Source: Pezizomycotina sp. ARF18 | Lineage: Eukaryota > Ascomycota | Length of the DNA stretch: 23,722 nucleotides | Reading direction: 5' to 3' | NCBI GenBank assembly: GCA_002224055.1 | Contig: AZLU01000379.1 | Location: 1 to 23,722, forward strand | Part shown: positions 1-11,800 of the stretch, piece by piece | How positions within the stretch are numbered: position 1 is the first letter of the stretch | Layout of the letters: every line of letters begins with the position of its first letter | Program-made: the position numbers and the translations under genes | Notes under the pieces: generated by a model | What the model saw: the letters and a program-made list of their open reading frames with translations, nothing else | What the model was told of the DNA's origin: nothing | The model's database searches: none

Positions 1-429
1 TCTTGTGATCTGGGCCGGTGGCTGCTGTGGAGAGGTGGCGATGGCGCAGGGATGCGCGGATGGAAATCTTGCTGAGCCTGTACCGACGGGACGCGGTGTC
101 TCTGGCGGGTGCTACGGAATTTTCGGGCGCTCCGTTACGCGTGTCATCCTTCTCTGCGCCTCAGCCTCGGCTTCGCGATGCCGGCTTCTGGCCGCCGTGA
201 ATGGAGTAGCAGAGCCGCTCGAGGGATTGCGGGTTAGGGGTGTAGCTGGTTTAATTTCACGTGGCGCGGAGAAGCTTGTTTCGAGATGGCGTAGGCTGGC
301 CTGCCGGCTTGACCGGAACAGCGGCAACGCAGCGGGGGATTGCTGGGTTGCGCGTTAACTTGCTGAGGAAATTCGCTGCAGGGGACTTTGCCGCGGCGCT
401 CGGCGCAGAGTTATGCTACCCGTAGTAGG
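1..429. other. GC-rich left edge, no assignable gene
   Basis: Several overlapping open frames exist on both strands (the longest on plus is at 5-358), but none resembles a known protein. All are rich in Arg, Ala, Gly or Ser, as expected for GC-rich DNA read in arbitrary frames. The stretch may be the 3' part of the minus-strand coding region to its right or its 3' UTR. No RNA gene or repeat was seen. Confidence 0.3.
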
Positions 430-1260
430 CTCATGCGGGATTTACCGAAGACGCATGGCAGCTGCCAAGCATTCTTCCCTCCCCTATGGCAAAATTGAAG
501 CCCTGCGCTCTCATCTCGGTCCCAATGCGCCCGCCTTCAATTTCGAGGACCAGCATCCAAAGCACATCCGCGAGATTAAAGTTCACATATTCTGAATGCC
601 TTCGTCGACTTCGCCTTGCTGCCGGGTGCGGCGCCCTCCGAACGGGGTCGGCCGGTCGCGTGGACGGCATCCGCTCTACTATCGCGAGTGCATTCTCTAG
701 AGAGTATCTGGCGGCATCTGTGAGACGGTTGCCAAAAACTTCACCCTTACAGCTCCCACACATCATTGAACGAGGCTTTCGAGGCGGCAAGCTTGCCGCG
801 GTAGTGATCTAGAGTCGGTTGACGCTAAATTCGTTGTACGAGCTTCCGTACGGAAGTGCAGACCGGCCGATATCGAAAAGTCGGCCTTGAGGGTGACAGA
901 CAGCTGATTGATCAAACCCTCTCGAGAGATAGTGGGTAAGGAATATCCTGGTTTCCGACGGATCATAAACCCTATTCGCGGTGTCCACCAGCTCTCCCAT
1001 TTGCAGGAGCGTTGTCCACATCGTACCCTGACCGCCAGCGATGGTGGTCTTACCCTCACGTTGTCGAAGAGCTTGTGCATGACGACCGCACCGCCGAGTC
1101 CAGGATGCGGAGCTTGACGCCGCCAACGTCGAGAAGCCTAGAGGACGATTCATCTATTATGTGAAGCTTGTCAATCTTGTATCTCCCGATCGGAATTTTT
1201 CGAGCACCCGAACATCTTCGCAAGCCAGACGGTGTATACGGGAACGTCGAACGAGTATGT
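430..1260 (-). CDS. Unrecognised protein-coding stretch, frame-broken, boundaries uncertain
   Basis: I do not recognise this product. On the minus strand, protein-like segments follow one another in different frames with no plausible intron between most of them. From high to low coordinate they include VPVYTVWLAKMFG (about 1240-1200), DESSSRLLDVGGVKLRILDS (about 1155-1095), GKTTIAGGQGTMWTTLLQMG (about 1052-993), VYDPSETRIFLTHYLS (about 970-922), LINQLSVTLKADFSISAGLH (about 915-850) and AASKASFNDVWEL (about 793-750). A GTAAGG donor follows the last one, near 750. GC content is higher than in the flanking DNA. The frame changes look like the one-base losses seen in the confirmed genes to the right. 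Below about 700 the minus-strand frames are rich in Arg, Ala, Ser and Pro and may be disordered C-terminal sequence or non-coding. It could be a real gene with consensus errors or a decayed element. No start or stop can be assigned. Confidence 0.35.
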
Positions 1261-2441
1261 CTGTCTAGGAATTTTGGGAGCTGAACAGCTGGGCGGATTC
1301 GTTGGTGATTCTCTGTTTTATATTTAGGTTTCCGCCGCCGCTATGCGGCGGTTGCGTGATAGCCTTTTCTCACATGGTCTGGCAGCAACGGAGAGTATTG
1401 AGCAACGTGCGTAGGGTTCTAGAAGTTTCACGTCAGCCTCGCGAGACAAAAAGAACAAGGGAAGAAATTGAAAAAAACACAACCGCGAAGGAAAAAAAAA
1501 CCACTAACTTGTCGGCTATACGTTCCAGAGAGTTTCATCGTAAAACCCAAAGTCGCCCGTGTGAAGAATATAGTCGGCATTGGCCTTCTTTGCAGCGCGT
1601 TGAGTGAGAGAAGATCGCCTGTATTCTCCCGGCGACTGTATCAGCAATGCTCCTTATCTAACCACTCAACTGCGAAAGGCTGCGGATCGAACTCGGGACG
1701 TACCTCTAACATCAGCGACGCACAGAACTCTTATCTTGTCTTCACCACCGGAGTGTTGTTGGCAGTATTACGGGTGCGGCATGGGTTACTGCCTGGGCCA
1801 TTGGAAGTCGTGGCGGGAATGAAGCCCTGTGGAGAAGAGTTTCATCGCAAATTTAGTGACTGTCGTCTCGGGGGGGCAATAGGGAAAACCCCCCCTATGG
1901 GGAATGAAACAGGCGGCAAATCAGGAGACGACGCAAGAGAGAGAGAGGGTGTATCGACGTACAGCTGCCATTCTTGTGGGAGAGGAGAGTTCAGAGGAGG
2001 ATGAGAGGATACTATTGTTTTGTAGTAGTGAAAGTCTTTCTCAGGTTTTCGAGATAGGGGATGGGAGAGGCTCTAGTCTAGTCGTGTAAAACAAAGAAAA
2101 ACACTGCTGGAGAGAGGTGCAAAATTAGGATTAAGAAGGGATAGAGAGAAGAACCAGGAGACCGTGATCACACTCTCTTGATAAATAAGTAAACTATACT
2201 AAAAAGGAATATGGAAAAAGGGAGGATCGATTGGTGATGACGAGGGGTGTGTTTGTGTTTGACTGTCCAAGAGGGAGGAGGAGTTCTGTTGTTCTTTGAT
2301 TGTATTTATTTATTTTATTTTATTTTTTTAATTTTTTTTTTTTTAGTTGTAGCAGTAGTAATATTAAAACTATAATTATATTTCTCTCCTTGTTAAAAAA
2401 TTTTTTTTTCATATATTATTCATTTTGTGTGCGGGCAGCAC

Positions 2442-2464
2442 AAAAAAAAAAAAAAAAAAAAAAA
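2442..2464. repeat. Poly(A) tract, 23 nt
   Basis: An uninterrupted run of 23 A lies in intergenic DNA, just to the right of T-rich sequence. It is one of at least eight A/T homopolymers of 16 nt or more in the window. Its exact length in the genome is uncertain because homopolymers elsewhere in this window appear to be miscalled. Confidence 0.85.
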
Positions 2465-4334
2465 GGAAAGAGAGAGAGAAGGGTAAATTACTTAAAATTA
2501 TTATGAGGAAAACGCGCCTCTCTCTCCCTTCTTGCATCCTTGATTGCATGGGATAAAAATTTCTCTCTATCGCATCCCCAAGAGTAAGTAACACTTTTCA
2601 CACTCTATCCGTTTTTGCCAGATATCAAACCTATTCCAACCATATAGATACTTATCTGTTCCACAGGTCATTCTATTCTCCTCTTGTTTGTTTGCTTATA
2701 TGAACTACTCATTGTTCAATCTACCTCGCCTCAATTAGCTTAGATATTAGCTGTAGGCATTCCTGATAAAAACCAATCGCAGAGCTCAAAAGGTCAGCAG
2801 CGTCTGCCTGCTTGACATATATCAAGGAGCAGCTTATCACTGCGCAAACAACTCATCTAGCAGGATGGAGTAATCCTTGATTGAAGAAGAAGTCCTCGAA
2901 CTTCTCAGCTGCAATCATACTCTCTGTGTGAACCCGATGCAGACATCTTCTTGAGCACACATTCTCAGGAGCATGCTAAACTTCAACTCCCCGGTGTCCA
3001 CGCCGCAAGGCTGTGACCCTAATAGGGTTCATTACTCCCCAGCTAGGGTCGACACAACATGGCTTTGGTGTCCGGGTGTAAGCTAAGATACTCCAGGTGG
3101 TGATCCAATATATTCATATTTAATGGTAAGGACATACCCCTTCTATAGCAGCAAAAATCGGCGAGAAGACCATATCTTCCTTAGTACTTATTATACATTT
3201 AATTATATATCGATCCCTTTTAATGATGAGACCATCACGCATGTAAAAAAAAATGTTTCAACCCATCTGAACAATCGTGAATGAGGTTTGCGCTTTTTGA
3301 GAATAGAATCTCTGATATTATATCGATTATTTCCTATTTTATCTTTACTTTGTTCCTGATAGCATGGATGAAGGCACCCGAATGCTAACCCACCACCATA
3401 CGGCGAGTAGTCCCTATTCAGATAATCCCTGAGTCTGTCGTCCACACCGCAATCAATCAGAAACCTCGGCGCCGTTCCTAAGATACGAGAACGTTCTTTA
3501 TAGTATATACGCTCGATACGAGATGTGACAAACAAGGTAGCAAACGTTCATTAAGTTATGCGAACTGCGCACTTATTCGCATCTCCAAATCAACATTATA
3601 AATAGAAAAATATAGTTCTTGTCAAAATCTGAAACTTTATATACCTCACCTTCAATTCTTCTATAAAACGTGATGTTTTCCAACGCTGAGGATTATGAAT
3701 CCTTTCTCGTGAATATCAAAGAGCATGCATTTCTACCGGTTTTTTCTTCACCAAAGAGGCTGGCGATATTTCAAATATCCGCAATTGACAGATTCAGCCA
3801 TGAACTTAAAAAGTAAATCCATATAGCAATTGAGGCTAAATCTCCCATGCGATAGCTCTTTTGTATTCCTTTGATTCCCCGTATATAATAATACCTTCCA
3901 CGTTTCAATGCAAGCACATACATTAACGAGAAGAGAATGGTGCGGCTTCCTTGATAAGCCTTTAAAGCAGATATATATTGGACCGTTACACACAACTTGT
4001 AGCGATAGATCTAATGTGTGGTATTCCGATGGAGTAGTTTGAGATATTTTCTCATTCAAGAAGATCTCTGAATCCAACGTTCACACGCGAATCCCTTTCG
4101 GTTTTTTTTTTTTTTTGCCGGTCCTTTTTCTTTTTTTCTTCAATTTCGGACCAGGAGTCTGTTAGCTGTGTTCTGAATCATGAGATCAGTTGGAACATGG
4201 AACTTGGAAGTTGGAAACCCGAGATGAAGAAAAAAATATTCGATTAGAGGTAGAGGGACGGAAAAGATCTTCTACCCAATAAAATGATACATGCATGCAT
4301 TCGCTGTTCTTTTCTTTTCCCTTGCAGCTATTGC

Positions 4335-4360
4335 TTTTTTTTTTTTTTTTTTTTTTTTTT
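4335..4360. repeat. Poly(T) tract, 26 nt
   Basis: An uninterrupted run of 26 T in intergenic DNA. A 25-A run follows about 185 nt downstream (4545-4569), so the two form an inverted pair of homopolymers that could pair in a transcript. I see no gene that this would serve. Confidence 0.85.
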
Positions 4361-4544
4361 CTTCCCGTCTTCCAAGTATACTTTGCGACAAGGCAGTTCT
4401 CTTAATCACTGGTAGCACATGTATATATGTATCTTTACGTAGGGTTGATACATTTACTAGTGGCAGCAGTGGTTCCTTCTTCGCTGGCTGTGAGCTTCTG
4501 TCTAAACTCTTGGGATCAGCCCCTGCCAATCTCTCCCAGTTCGC

Positions 4545-4569
4545 AAAAAAAAAAAAAAAAAAAAAAAAA
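4545..4569. repeat. Poly(A) tract, 25 nt
   Basis: An uninterrupted run of 25 A in intergenic DNA, partner in inverted orientation to the T run at 4335-4360. There is no target-site duplication or element body next to it that would mark it as the tail of a retroposon. Confidence 0.85.
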
Positions 4570-5690
4570 GGGGAGCGCTCAAGTAATGGGCGCGTCCTTC
4601 AAAACCTAACAGAAACGACAATTAAAAGTAGGAAGAGGACGAGGAAGGGAGAAGAAGTCCCTCTCTCCAAATATTTTTATTCTCTTTATATATATATTAT
4701 ATCAATATACTGAAATATTCAGTATTTTTCTACTTATAATTGCGATTTCATAAGAGACTATACTGCGTTACGCAGGACGTTATCCTTTTAAACGAGGAAA
4801 GAATAACCGGATAGAAGAAAGACATCGTATACCCTCCGCCACGTTCATTAGTCTCGCGTGGTAGCAAAAGGGTAATATCTTCCTTTCCTATTATTATTGA
4901 TCTTGTGCTTCTACCTTTTTTTCTCTTTAACCTGTTTCTGAGCTCCTTTCCCGTTCTCGTTCTGCGTTCTGCACACGACTGCAAAATCAGGAAGGGTTGA
5001 AAATATCCCCCATTCTACTCGCGTTCTTAACTGACTCTCTGAATCTATTCCCTTCTCTTCTCACGCCATTGTCGTCTCACTCAGCAGCAGGCCTGCCTTT
5101 CCAACCATTTTTTAAAATCATTACTACATAAAGCACAGCAACCCGTTAGATCCGCCAGGACTGTCTTGCTTCGGGAATTCTTCGTTCGGGGATACCAAAA
5201 CCTTGAGAATTGCGCAGTTCATTCCTATTCCTATTCCAACCATCCTATGATGTTATCGCATCTACTGCGGCGCCTTCAGAAACACTGCTTCTATCTTTAA
5301 AGACACCTCGCCCCTACCCGAAGGACAAACCACAGACACGCCTCGCTATTCTCTCTTTCCCTCTTTTTGTTAACGCTTTAAGGTTTTGCATGGCATTGCT
5401 CGTACGCCACGCCAATTTTTTCTTCTCTATACGCGATAGCTTCGGATTACGAACAGACGACCCTTATTTTTAATATTAAATAGTTCTTGCGTGCCACATT
5501 TTTGAGGAAGCGTTCTTCAATTTTTTTTTTTTCTTCATTTTCCGAGTCCGAGAAAAACTCGAGTTTTGGGACTTTAAATAGTGCTAGTGTCGCCTAATTT
5601 CGACAGAGGTTTGGGAAGCCGTTCGACCATTCGGAACCGGTACACTTTTCGACCTGATATTCAAATTGACAGAGGACACTGTCGTTCACC

Positions 5691-7742
5691 ATGTTAAAAT
5701 GCGAAAATAATACCAGCAAAGTCCACTGTGCGTTTAAATACTCCCCGCTCAAAAACACCCGAAATCTTAGAAGTCCGCTCTGTCGAGGTCTTCTTTGCTA
5801 AAATTGTTGTTTTGGTATTTTGCAGGGGACGTGGACCCGGTCGCTGGAACCTACACATTACACGATATCGGATGGCGGGTTGCAATGGTAAATTTACCAT
5901 TCCTCTTTTCCTCTTTGATCGAATTTTGGGCATCGAAGAAGCTAAGCTCTCCAAAAAAAAAAAAAAAAAAAATAGATATGTGCGATTGTTAGCAGCTTCA
6001 TATCGTTTTACTTGTTTGGCGGCATGCTACACATTACTCTCGGCCAAACGAGCAACGGCAGTATGTCCTCCCAGCTTCAATACTATTCAAAGCTTCGATT
6101 GCCTAACAGTCTTTTGTAGCATCATCCGAATATTATTTATGATACCAATCTACTCATTGCTATCCGCAGCTGCTTACGCAGTCTACTGGGAGGCGCCGTA
6201 TCTAATCGCTATAAGGGTATGAAAACAGCCAGTTTTACTTCAATATCACACATCCTAGGACTTTGGAGCTGATACAATTGTGTAGGGTGGTTACGAAGCA
6301 TTTGCTATAGCAAGGTGAGAAAAGAAAGGCCTCCTAGATACGTAAACAGAAATACTTGCTAACAAATTTTCTTAAAAACTATTCAGTTTCTTCAACCTTA
6401 TGTGCGCTTATATTGCTCCAGATCTCAGAAGTCTCAAGCAGTTTTTCCGGAGAAAGTTAGTACAATTTCCACCCAACATGGCTTCGAAGAGATATACTAA
6501 CGAGTTACTTAAGGCAACCCGATCCGTGGCCATGGCCGTTGACCTGGACATCCATCAGATTGCCCCGGTCGGGCCTCACTTGGTTCAATATTGTTTGGAT
6601 AGGAGGTAGGATTTTATAGACCTCGTAAAGTCGCTGTCATCTATGCATAAGCTAACCGTCTAAATAGTGTTCCAGTATTGCTTCATTCTGGTTGCGATCA
6701 CCCTCTTGAGTGTTACTTCCGAAGCATTAGATATATATTGCGAATCGAGCATGAGTCCTAAATACGCACACGTTTGGGTGAGCTCCCACCGAGGGCAATC
6801 TAGTTGCTCTGAGGCCTTTCTAATATTCTCTTTTTTCAGGTTATATCATTCCAAACGGTATCTGTAACGATCGCAATGTACCTGCTGTTTGCGTTTTACT
6901 TCACAATCGCCCAAGAAATCAAGATTTACAAGCCAGTTCTAAAGCTTTTGTCCATAAAGCTTGTCATTTTCTTTACTTTCTGGCAAAACGTACGTCTCTT
7001 CAGGATATGATCCCATTCCTTTTGGGAGTCCCACTAACTCGATTGATAGCTCCTGATTACGTTCCTGGTCAGCAAAAACGTCCTGAAAACGAGCAAAAAA
7101 ATTTCACTAGGCGACCTCAACGTCGGCATCGGAACAATGTTAATCAACGTGGAAATGTTGGGCTTCGCCATCTTGCACCTGTGGGCTTTTCCCTGGCGAG
7201 AATACACGGTAGAAGGGATCTACCAGCGAAACATGAAGCAGGGTATCGAAGATGACGGTCCGACAACCTATAAAGGTTTCTGGCATGCAATGGTCGACGC
7301 AATGAACCCGTGGGACTTTGTCAAAGCGTTCGCAAGGGGGATGAGGTGGCTAGTATTCGGGCGAAAGTATCGACACACGGAGAGCCTGTATGCGAAGGAC
7401 GAGATACCCATGGGACCTGGAGCTTTCGATCACGACAGCGGCGCTGGTAGCCATATTCAACTTAAAGATAATACCGGGGAGCCAAAGCGGACGGACGGTT
7501 TTGAAGAGCAAGGGCTGTTGCCTGGTGCGCAAGCGCTTCCGGATAGTACGCCGCCGACGTCGTCGCCGTTCCTCCAGTATCAGACGTACGAATCGCTGCG
7601 CGATCAGGAGGTGGGACCCGGATATCGGCCGTACGTACCAGCCGGCTACGGAGATGAAGAACAGCAGCGGCCGCAAGCTGTTGGAGTACGACCACCCGGC
7701 GCTACCGTAGCTGGGGCTTTCGAACCGTTTAGGCAGAGATGA
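5691..7742 (+). CDS. TMEM184/DUF300 (OST-alpha-like) seven-helix membrane protein, 10 exons
   Basis: Family: organic solute transporter alpha/TMEM184 (Pfam Solute_trans_a, DUF300), polytopic membrane proteins whose fungal members are poorly characterised. Exons: 5691-5727, 5826-5887, 5996-6060, 6120-6216, 6286-6314, 6387-6455, 6514-6605, 6668-6777, 6840-6989, 7050-7742. They total 1404 nt (467 aa) and every junction is in phase. Family signatures in order are RHATHYSRPNEQR, HIIRILFMIPIYSLLSAAAY, GGYEAFAIASFFNLMCAYIA, PRSGLTWFNIVWIGVFQYCF, YCESSMSPKYAHVW and LGFAILHLWAFPW. About seven hydrophobic helices precede a hydrophilic, Pro/Gln/Gly-rich tail of roughly 170 residues, probably cytosolic. 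Introns have GT-AG ends and clear branch sites (TACTAAC at 6495, GCTAAC at 6651, ACTAAC at 7033). The start at 5691 (TTCACCATG) is inferred: it is in phase with the first intron and gives a short Asn-rich N-terminus, as in relatives. No frameshift is visible, unlike the other genes here. The exact substrate is unknown. Confidence 0.9.
5953..5972. repeat. Poly(A) tract inside intron 2 of the TMEM184 gene
   Basis: A run of 20 A lies within the intron 5888-5995, between a GCTAAG-type branch-like sequence and the acceptor TTAGCAG. An equivalent long run sits between branch site and acceptor, or just after the donor, in introns of other genes in the window. Confidence 0.85.
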
Positions 7743-8800
7743 TACATCCTCTGCTGGTTATACTATGCGTAATTAATCCTTTTTTTTTTTTTTTTGGTAG
7801 AAATATATTGTTCTTTCTTGGCTGCGTTTTATAGTATTTGTTTCATTGTATACTTATACTTGGCATTATACCTTCTCTATGATGTATTACTATTTGTTTA
7901 TCTTAACTGTCTATGTTTATCTATTTCGATCTTGGAGCGAGGCGTCTGGAGTAAAGGGCAAGTAGGGGTAGCCAGGTGGCAGAATTATAATTATCATTGA
8001 TTAAGTATAAACGCTTTTTCTTGAGAAAGACATTCTCTTACTTTTATGCAACAAAACAAGTACCAATACGAGAGTGAAGTATCTGAAGGCCTATCTCTGA
8101 AGTGGAACTACTAAATAGATTTGCAACGGCTTCACACCAGAGTTGCCCGCCCCACGTCCAGAGCTCTTTCTTTCTGCCTTTCCGAGTCGAACAGCACATC
8201 CACCGTGCCTGTTCCCACGCCGCAAACTTTTTCCTTCCTTCCTTTTCCCCTTCTATAATCCCAGAACAGAATTCAAGCATACTTTTTAGCTAGCTATATC
8301 ACAAAGCAGTATAATAATAATTCATTTGCTAGTAAGCTGCTAGGTATACTGGGGCAAATTTGGCGAGGGGCGTGAGCTCTTGATAGAAATTTTCCCTGCA
8401 GGAGATAGCGCGTGTAGGAACCAGCAGGCGGACAAAAAAAAAAAACCTTTTTTTTTTTCGCAGTCCAAAAGTGCCCAAGCGAAGGAATAATTTTTTCTTC
8501 ACCGCCATTTTTTTCTCAACTCATTCCTTCCATTCATCTACAAAAAGTTGTTTTCAACAGACTTGAACTAGGAGATATTTGACGGAAAGGAAAAGGCATT
8601 TACTATTTTCTGTACTTGTTTGCAAAAAGACAAAAGGTTGGTTGCTTCATACTTTTATTCGAAGTTCCTTCGATGTTACCAGCATCTAATATAATGAGTT
8701 AGTTTTTTGCGCAGAAGAATTTTCCGTTGTTCATCATCTATCTGACTGGCTAGAGCCCTAAAAGCTCAGATTTCTATTACTATAATAACATTTACCAGCT
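7743..8800 (+). other. Intergenic: 3' region of the TMEM184 gene and promoter of KAP123
   Basis: No gene is supported here. A 16-nt T run (7780-7795) follows the membrane-protein stop codon. The rest is AT-rich with pyrimidine-rich blocks (8160-8270, 8440-8530), which are common in fungal promoters. It must hold the terminator of the upstream gene and the promoter and 5' UTR of KAP123, since both are on the plus strand. No specific transcription-factor site can be assigned with confidence. Confidence 0.5.
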
Positions 8801-11800
8801 ATGGAGGACCCTGAATTTGTCAAAGTCCTGGAGAGCGCTCTGCAACGTAAGTTCATAAAAGCTTCTTTTCGCTGCTGTATTAGCTATTACGACGTAGCTT
8901 TCCTTTTTGTAGAGGGGGAACGAGTTCCGATATGCAGCTACCCCACCATACTATTCCATTGGAAAAATCAGTGTAGCTAAAATATACGAATTCTACACAG
9001 CGGACACCGAATCCATCAAGAACGCGACGGCAAAGCTAAAGGAATACTACAAGAAGCCCGAGTCACTCGTTTACTGCATTAACGTCCTGGGATCGCACGA
9101 GAATGAGCAGGTCCGCCAGCTTGCCGCCGTCGAAGCACGGACACTCGTTCCTACGTTTTGGCCCGCAACGCCGGGGAAGGAGTCGCCGCTACCGGCAAAC
9201 ATCAAAGACCAGCTGCGGAAAGCCCTGCTGGAATCTGCAGTCAACGAGCCGTCGCCGAAAGTAAAGCACTCTTCCGCACGGGTCATCTCTGCGATTGCTA
9301 AGATCGACCTCCCGCAAGATCTATGGCTGGAACTGCCAAATTTCCTGCACGGCTGCGCAACCTCGCAGAAGGCGGCGGACCGGGAGATGGGCGTTTATGT
9401 TCTGTATACGCTGATTGAAACCCTCGAAGGGAAATTCTCAGACCGCTGGTCGGATTTCTTCTCCCTCTTCGCCGCGACGATCAACGATAGCGAGAGCCTT
9501 AAGGTGCGCCTTAATACCCTCTTTGCGATCACGAAGATGGCCGATTTCATTATCGCCGACGACGACCCGGACAGCGTCAGGAACTTCCGCAACCTCATGC
9601 CTGCCATGGTCGAAGTCCTAAAAGTGGTCATCGAGAACGGCGAGGAGACGATGACGCACGCTGCGTTCGAGGCTTTCGTTGGTGTCCTTATTACGGACCC
9701 AGCCCTTCTCTCGAATCACTTTGGAGACCTGATGCAGTTTATGATGGAGCTCGCTTCTTCGACCAACTTTAACTCGGAGGTCCGTCTGCAAGCGTTCAAC
9801 TTCCTCATTACTGCCGTCCAGCACAAGAAGGGCAAGGTACAGCAGCTCAAGCTCGGTGAAGCTCTTACGACACTTTCGCTCAGAGTCGCTGCCGAGCCCT
9901 CGAGTGGAGACGACTCTCTCGACGAGAAAGCGCCGTCGCATGAAGGTCTTGCCCTCCTGAGCTTCCTTTCTGAAGCTCTCCCGACTTCTCAGGTCGTCGT
10001 ACCCTCATGAACGCTCTCCCGCAGTACTTCAGTCCCAAGAACCCGAGCACAGGAGAGCCGCTCTCGATGCGGTCGGCGCATGCGTCATGGGATCTCCGGA
10101 TTTCATTCTCAGCCAAATCGAAACCCTGGTACCAGTCGCCTCGCAGCTGCTGGCTGATTCCGAGCAAAAAGTACGCATCGCCGCGCTGCGCACAATTTCC
10201 AGCATGGCCGATGAGCTGCGGGAAGACTTCTCGAGCTATCACGCCCAGCTGATACCGAAGATATTGGTCCTCATGGGCTCCGACGGCAACAAGGAGGTGT
10301 GGCGGATGTGCTCGCTGGCTATCGAGTCGATCATCTCGGACGTTCCTCAGAGCGACGTTGTGACGTACCTGCCGCAGCTGATGCCAGGTCTGATGGCCAT
10401 CTTCGGCCAGGACGACTTGAAGCTGAGAGCTGCAGCGATCGCCGCGATCTCTGCTACGGCTAAAGGAGCCAAGGAAGCTTTCCAACCGTACTTCAAGGAT
10501 ACGATGGCCGCGCTCGAGCCATGCCTGAGCTACAAGGACAGCGAGGACGAACTTAACGTCAGGTGCGTCGTTATTGAATGTATGGGATCGCTCGCCGAAG
10601 CTGTGGGCCCTGAGGCGTTCGGTCCCTACGTCCAGCCGTTGATGCAGTCCGTTCGTGAAGCTCTGGGTCTTGATGAGAGCGGGCTTCGTGAAGCTTCCTT
10701 CTTGTTCTACTCTACGATGGCGAGGGTGTACAAAGAAGAGTTCGCACCCTTCCTCGAAGCTGTCATGCCCCTACTTTTCGAGTCGATGGACCAGCCGGAG
10801 ACCGACCCCGAGGATGACGAGGACGCGGAGGACTATGCGATCACGAAAGTCGGTGGTGCTCCGCTCTCACTGCCTCTCAAGCTTAGCAAGGCTGACGACG
10901 AGATGTACGAGGACGATACCGATGAGGATGACTGGGAGGAGCTTACGGCCGTGACCGCCATTGCGCTAGAGAAGGAGATGGCTATCGACGCCGTCGGTGA
11001 GATTGTCTCTTTCTGCACGAAGGCCTTCATCCCGTATTTCGAAAAGACGATCTCTACACTCGTAGACAAGACCAGCACGCCTACGAAGGTGTTCGCAAGT
11101 CTGCTGTCGACAGTTTATGGCGGTCGTATGGTGCGCTTTACGTTGCGTCGCAGGAGACCATGGGCAAGTTCCAGCCCGGGCTGCCACTGAAGCAGCAGCC
11201 ACCCAAGGAGCTCGAGCAGGTCGGCCAGATCGTTATGAAGACCACGATCAAGCTCGCAAAGGACGAAGACCACAGGGACGTCATGACCGCCATCTGCAAC
11301 AACATGGCCGAAGTCCTCAAGATGAGCGGACCGTACATCCTCGCCGACTCTGACGGCTCGAACATCCTCGAGGTCATGACCATCGTCCAGCTCATCCTGA
11401 CCAAGAAGCACGCCTGCCAGATCGACGAGCTTGGCGACATCCTACCCGACCTGAACGAGAACTCAGAGTACGACTGGTACCTCATCGAGTCCGCCATGGA
11501 CCTCGTCCTCGGCCTCGCTCACGCGCTCGGCCCGTCGTTCGGAGACGCCTGGAAGATCATCGGCCAGAACGTGGTCAAGTACACCACCTCCGTCGACAGC
11601 ATCGAGCGCTCGCACTCTATCGGCGTCATCGCGGAGGCTATCAAGCACATGGGTAACGCTATCACCCCTCACACCGCTTCCGTGATGAAGATAATTCTGG
11701 ACCGCCTCTCCGACGAGGACCCCGAGACGAGGAGCAACGCTTCGTTCGCCATGGGCTGGCTGTGCTTCAACAGCCAAGACGCCGCGGCTGTGACGAAGGA

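Larger units (their letters stand above)
1261..5690. other. Gene-poor, low-complexity intergenic DNA
   Basis: I see no convincing gene in this 4.4 kb. The open frames are short, composed of low-complexity residues (Lys, Phe, Ser, Arg) and show no domain. The sequence is AT-rich with purine-rich stretches (1900-2290), a T-rich block (2300-2410) and long homopolymers at 2442-2464 (A), 4335-4360 (T) and 4545-4569 (A). A short perfect inverted repeat, ACCCTA-A-TAGGGT, lies near 3016-3028 but is too small to interpret. The 5' UTR and promoter of the membrane-protein gene at 5691 must lie at the right end. Confidence 0.5.

Noticed and set aside
1640-1700. tRNA-like signals (a box-B-like GTTCGATCC and a D-arm-like GAGTGGTTAG on the minus strand)
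   Set aside because: They lie in the wrong order for a tRNA gene, and no acceptor stem or anticodon arm can be folded around either one.
3203-4077. Minus-strand frames of about 110 codons
   Set aside because: They have no recognisable domain, no splice support, and composition expected of AT-rich non-coding DNA.
9880-10485. Minus-strand frame of 201 codons, rich in Arg, Gln and His
   Set aside because: It is the antisense shadow of the KAP123 HEAT repeats.
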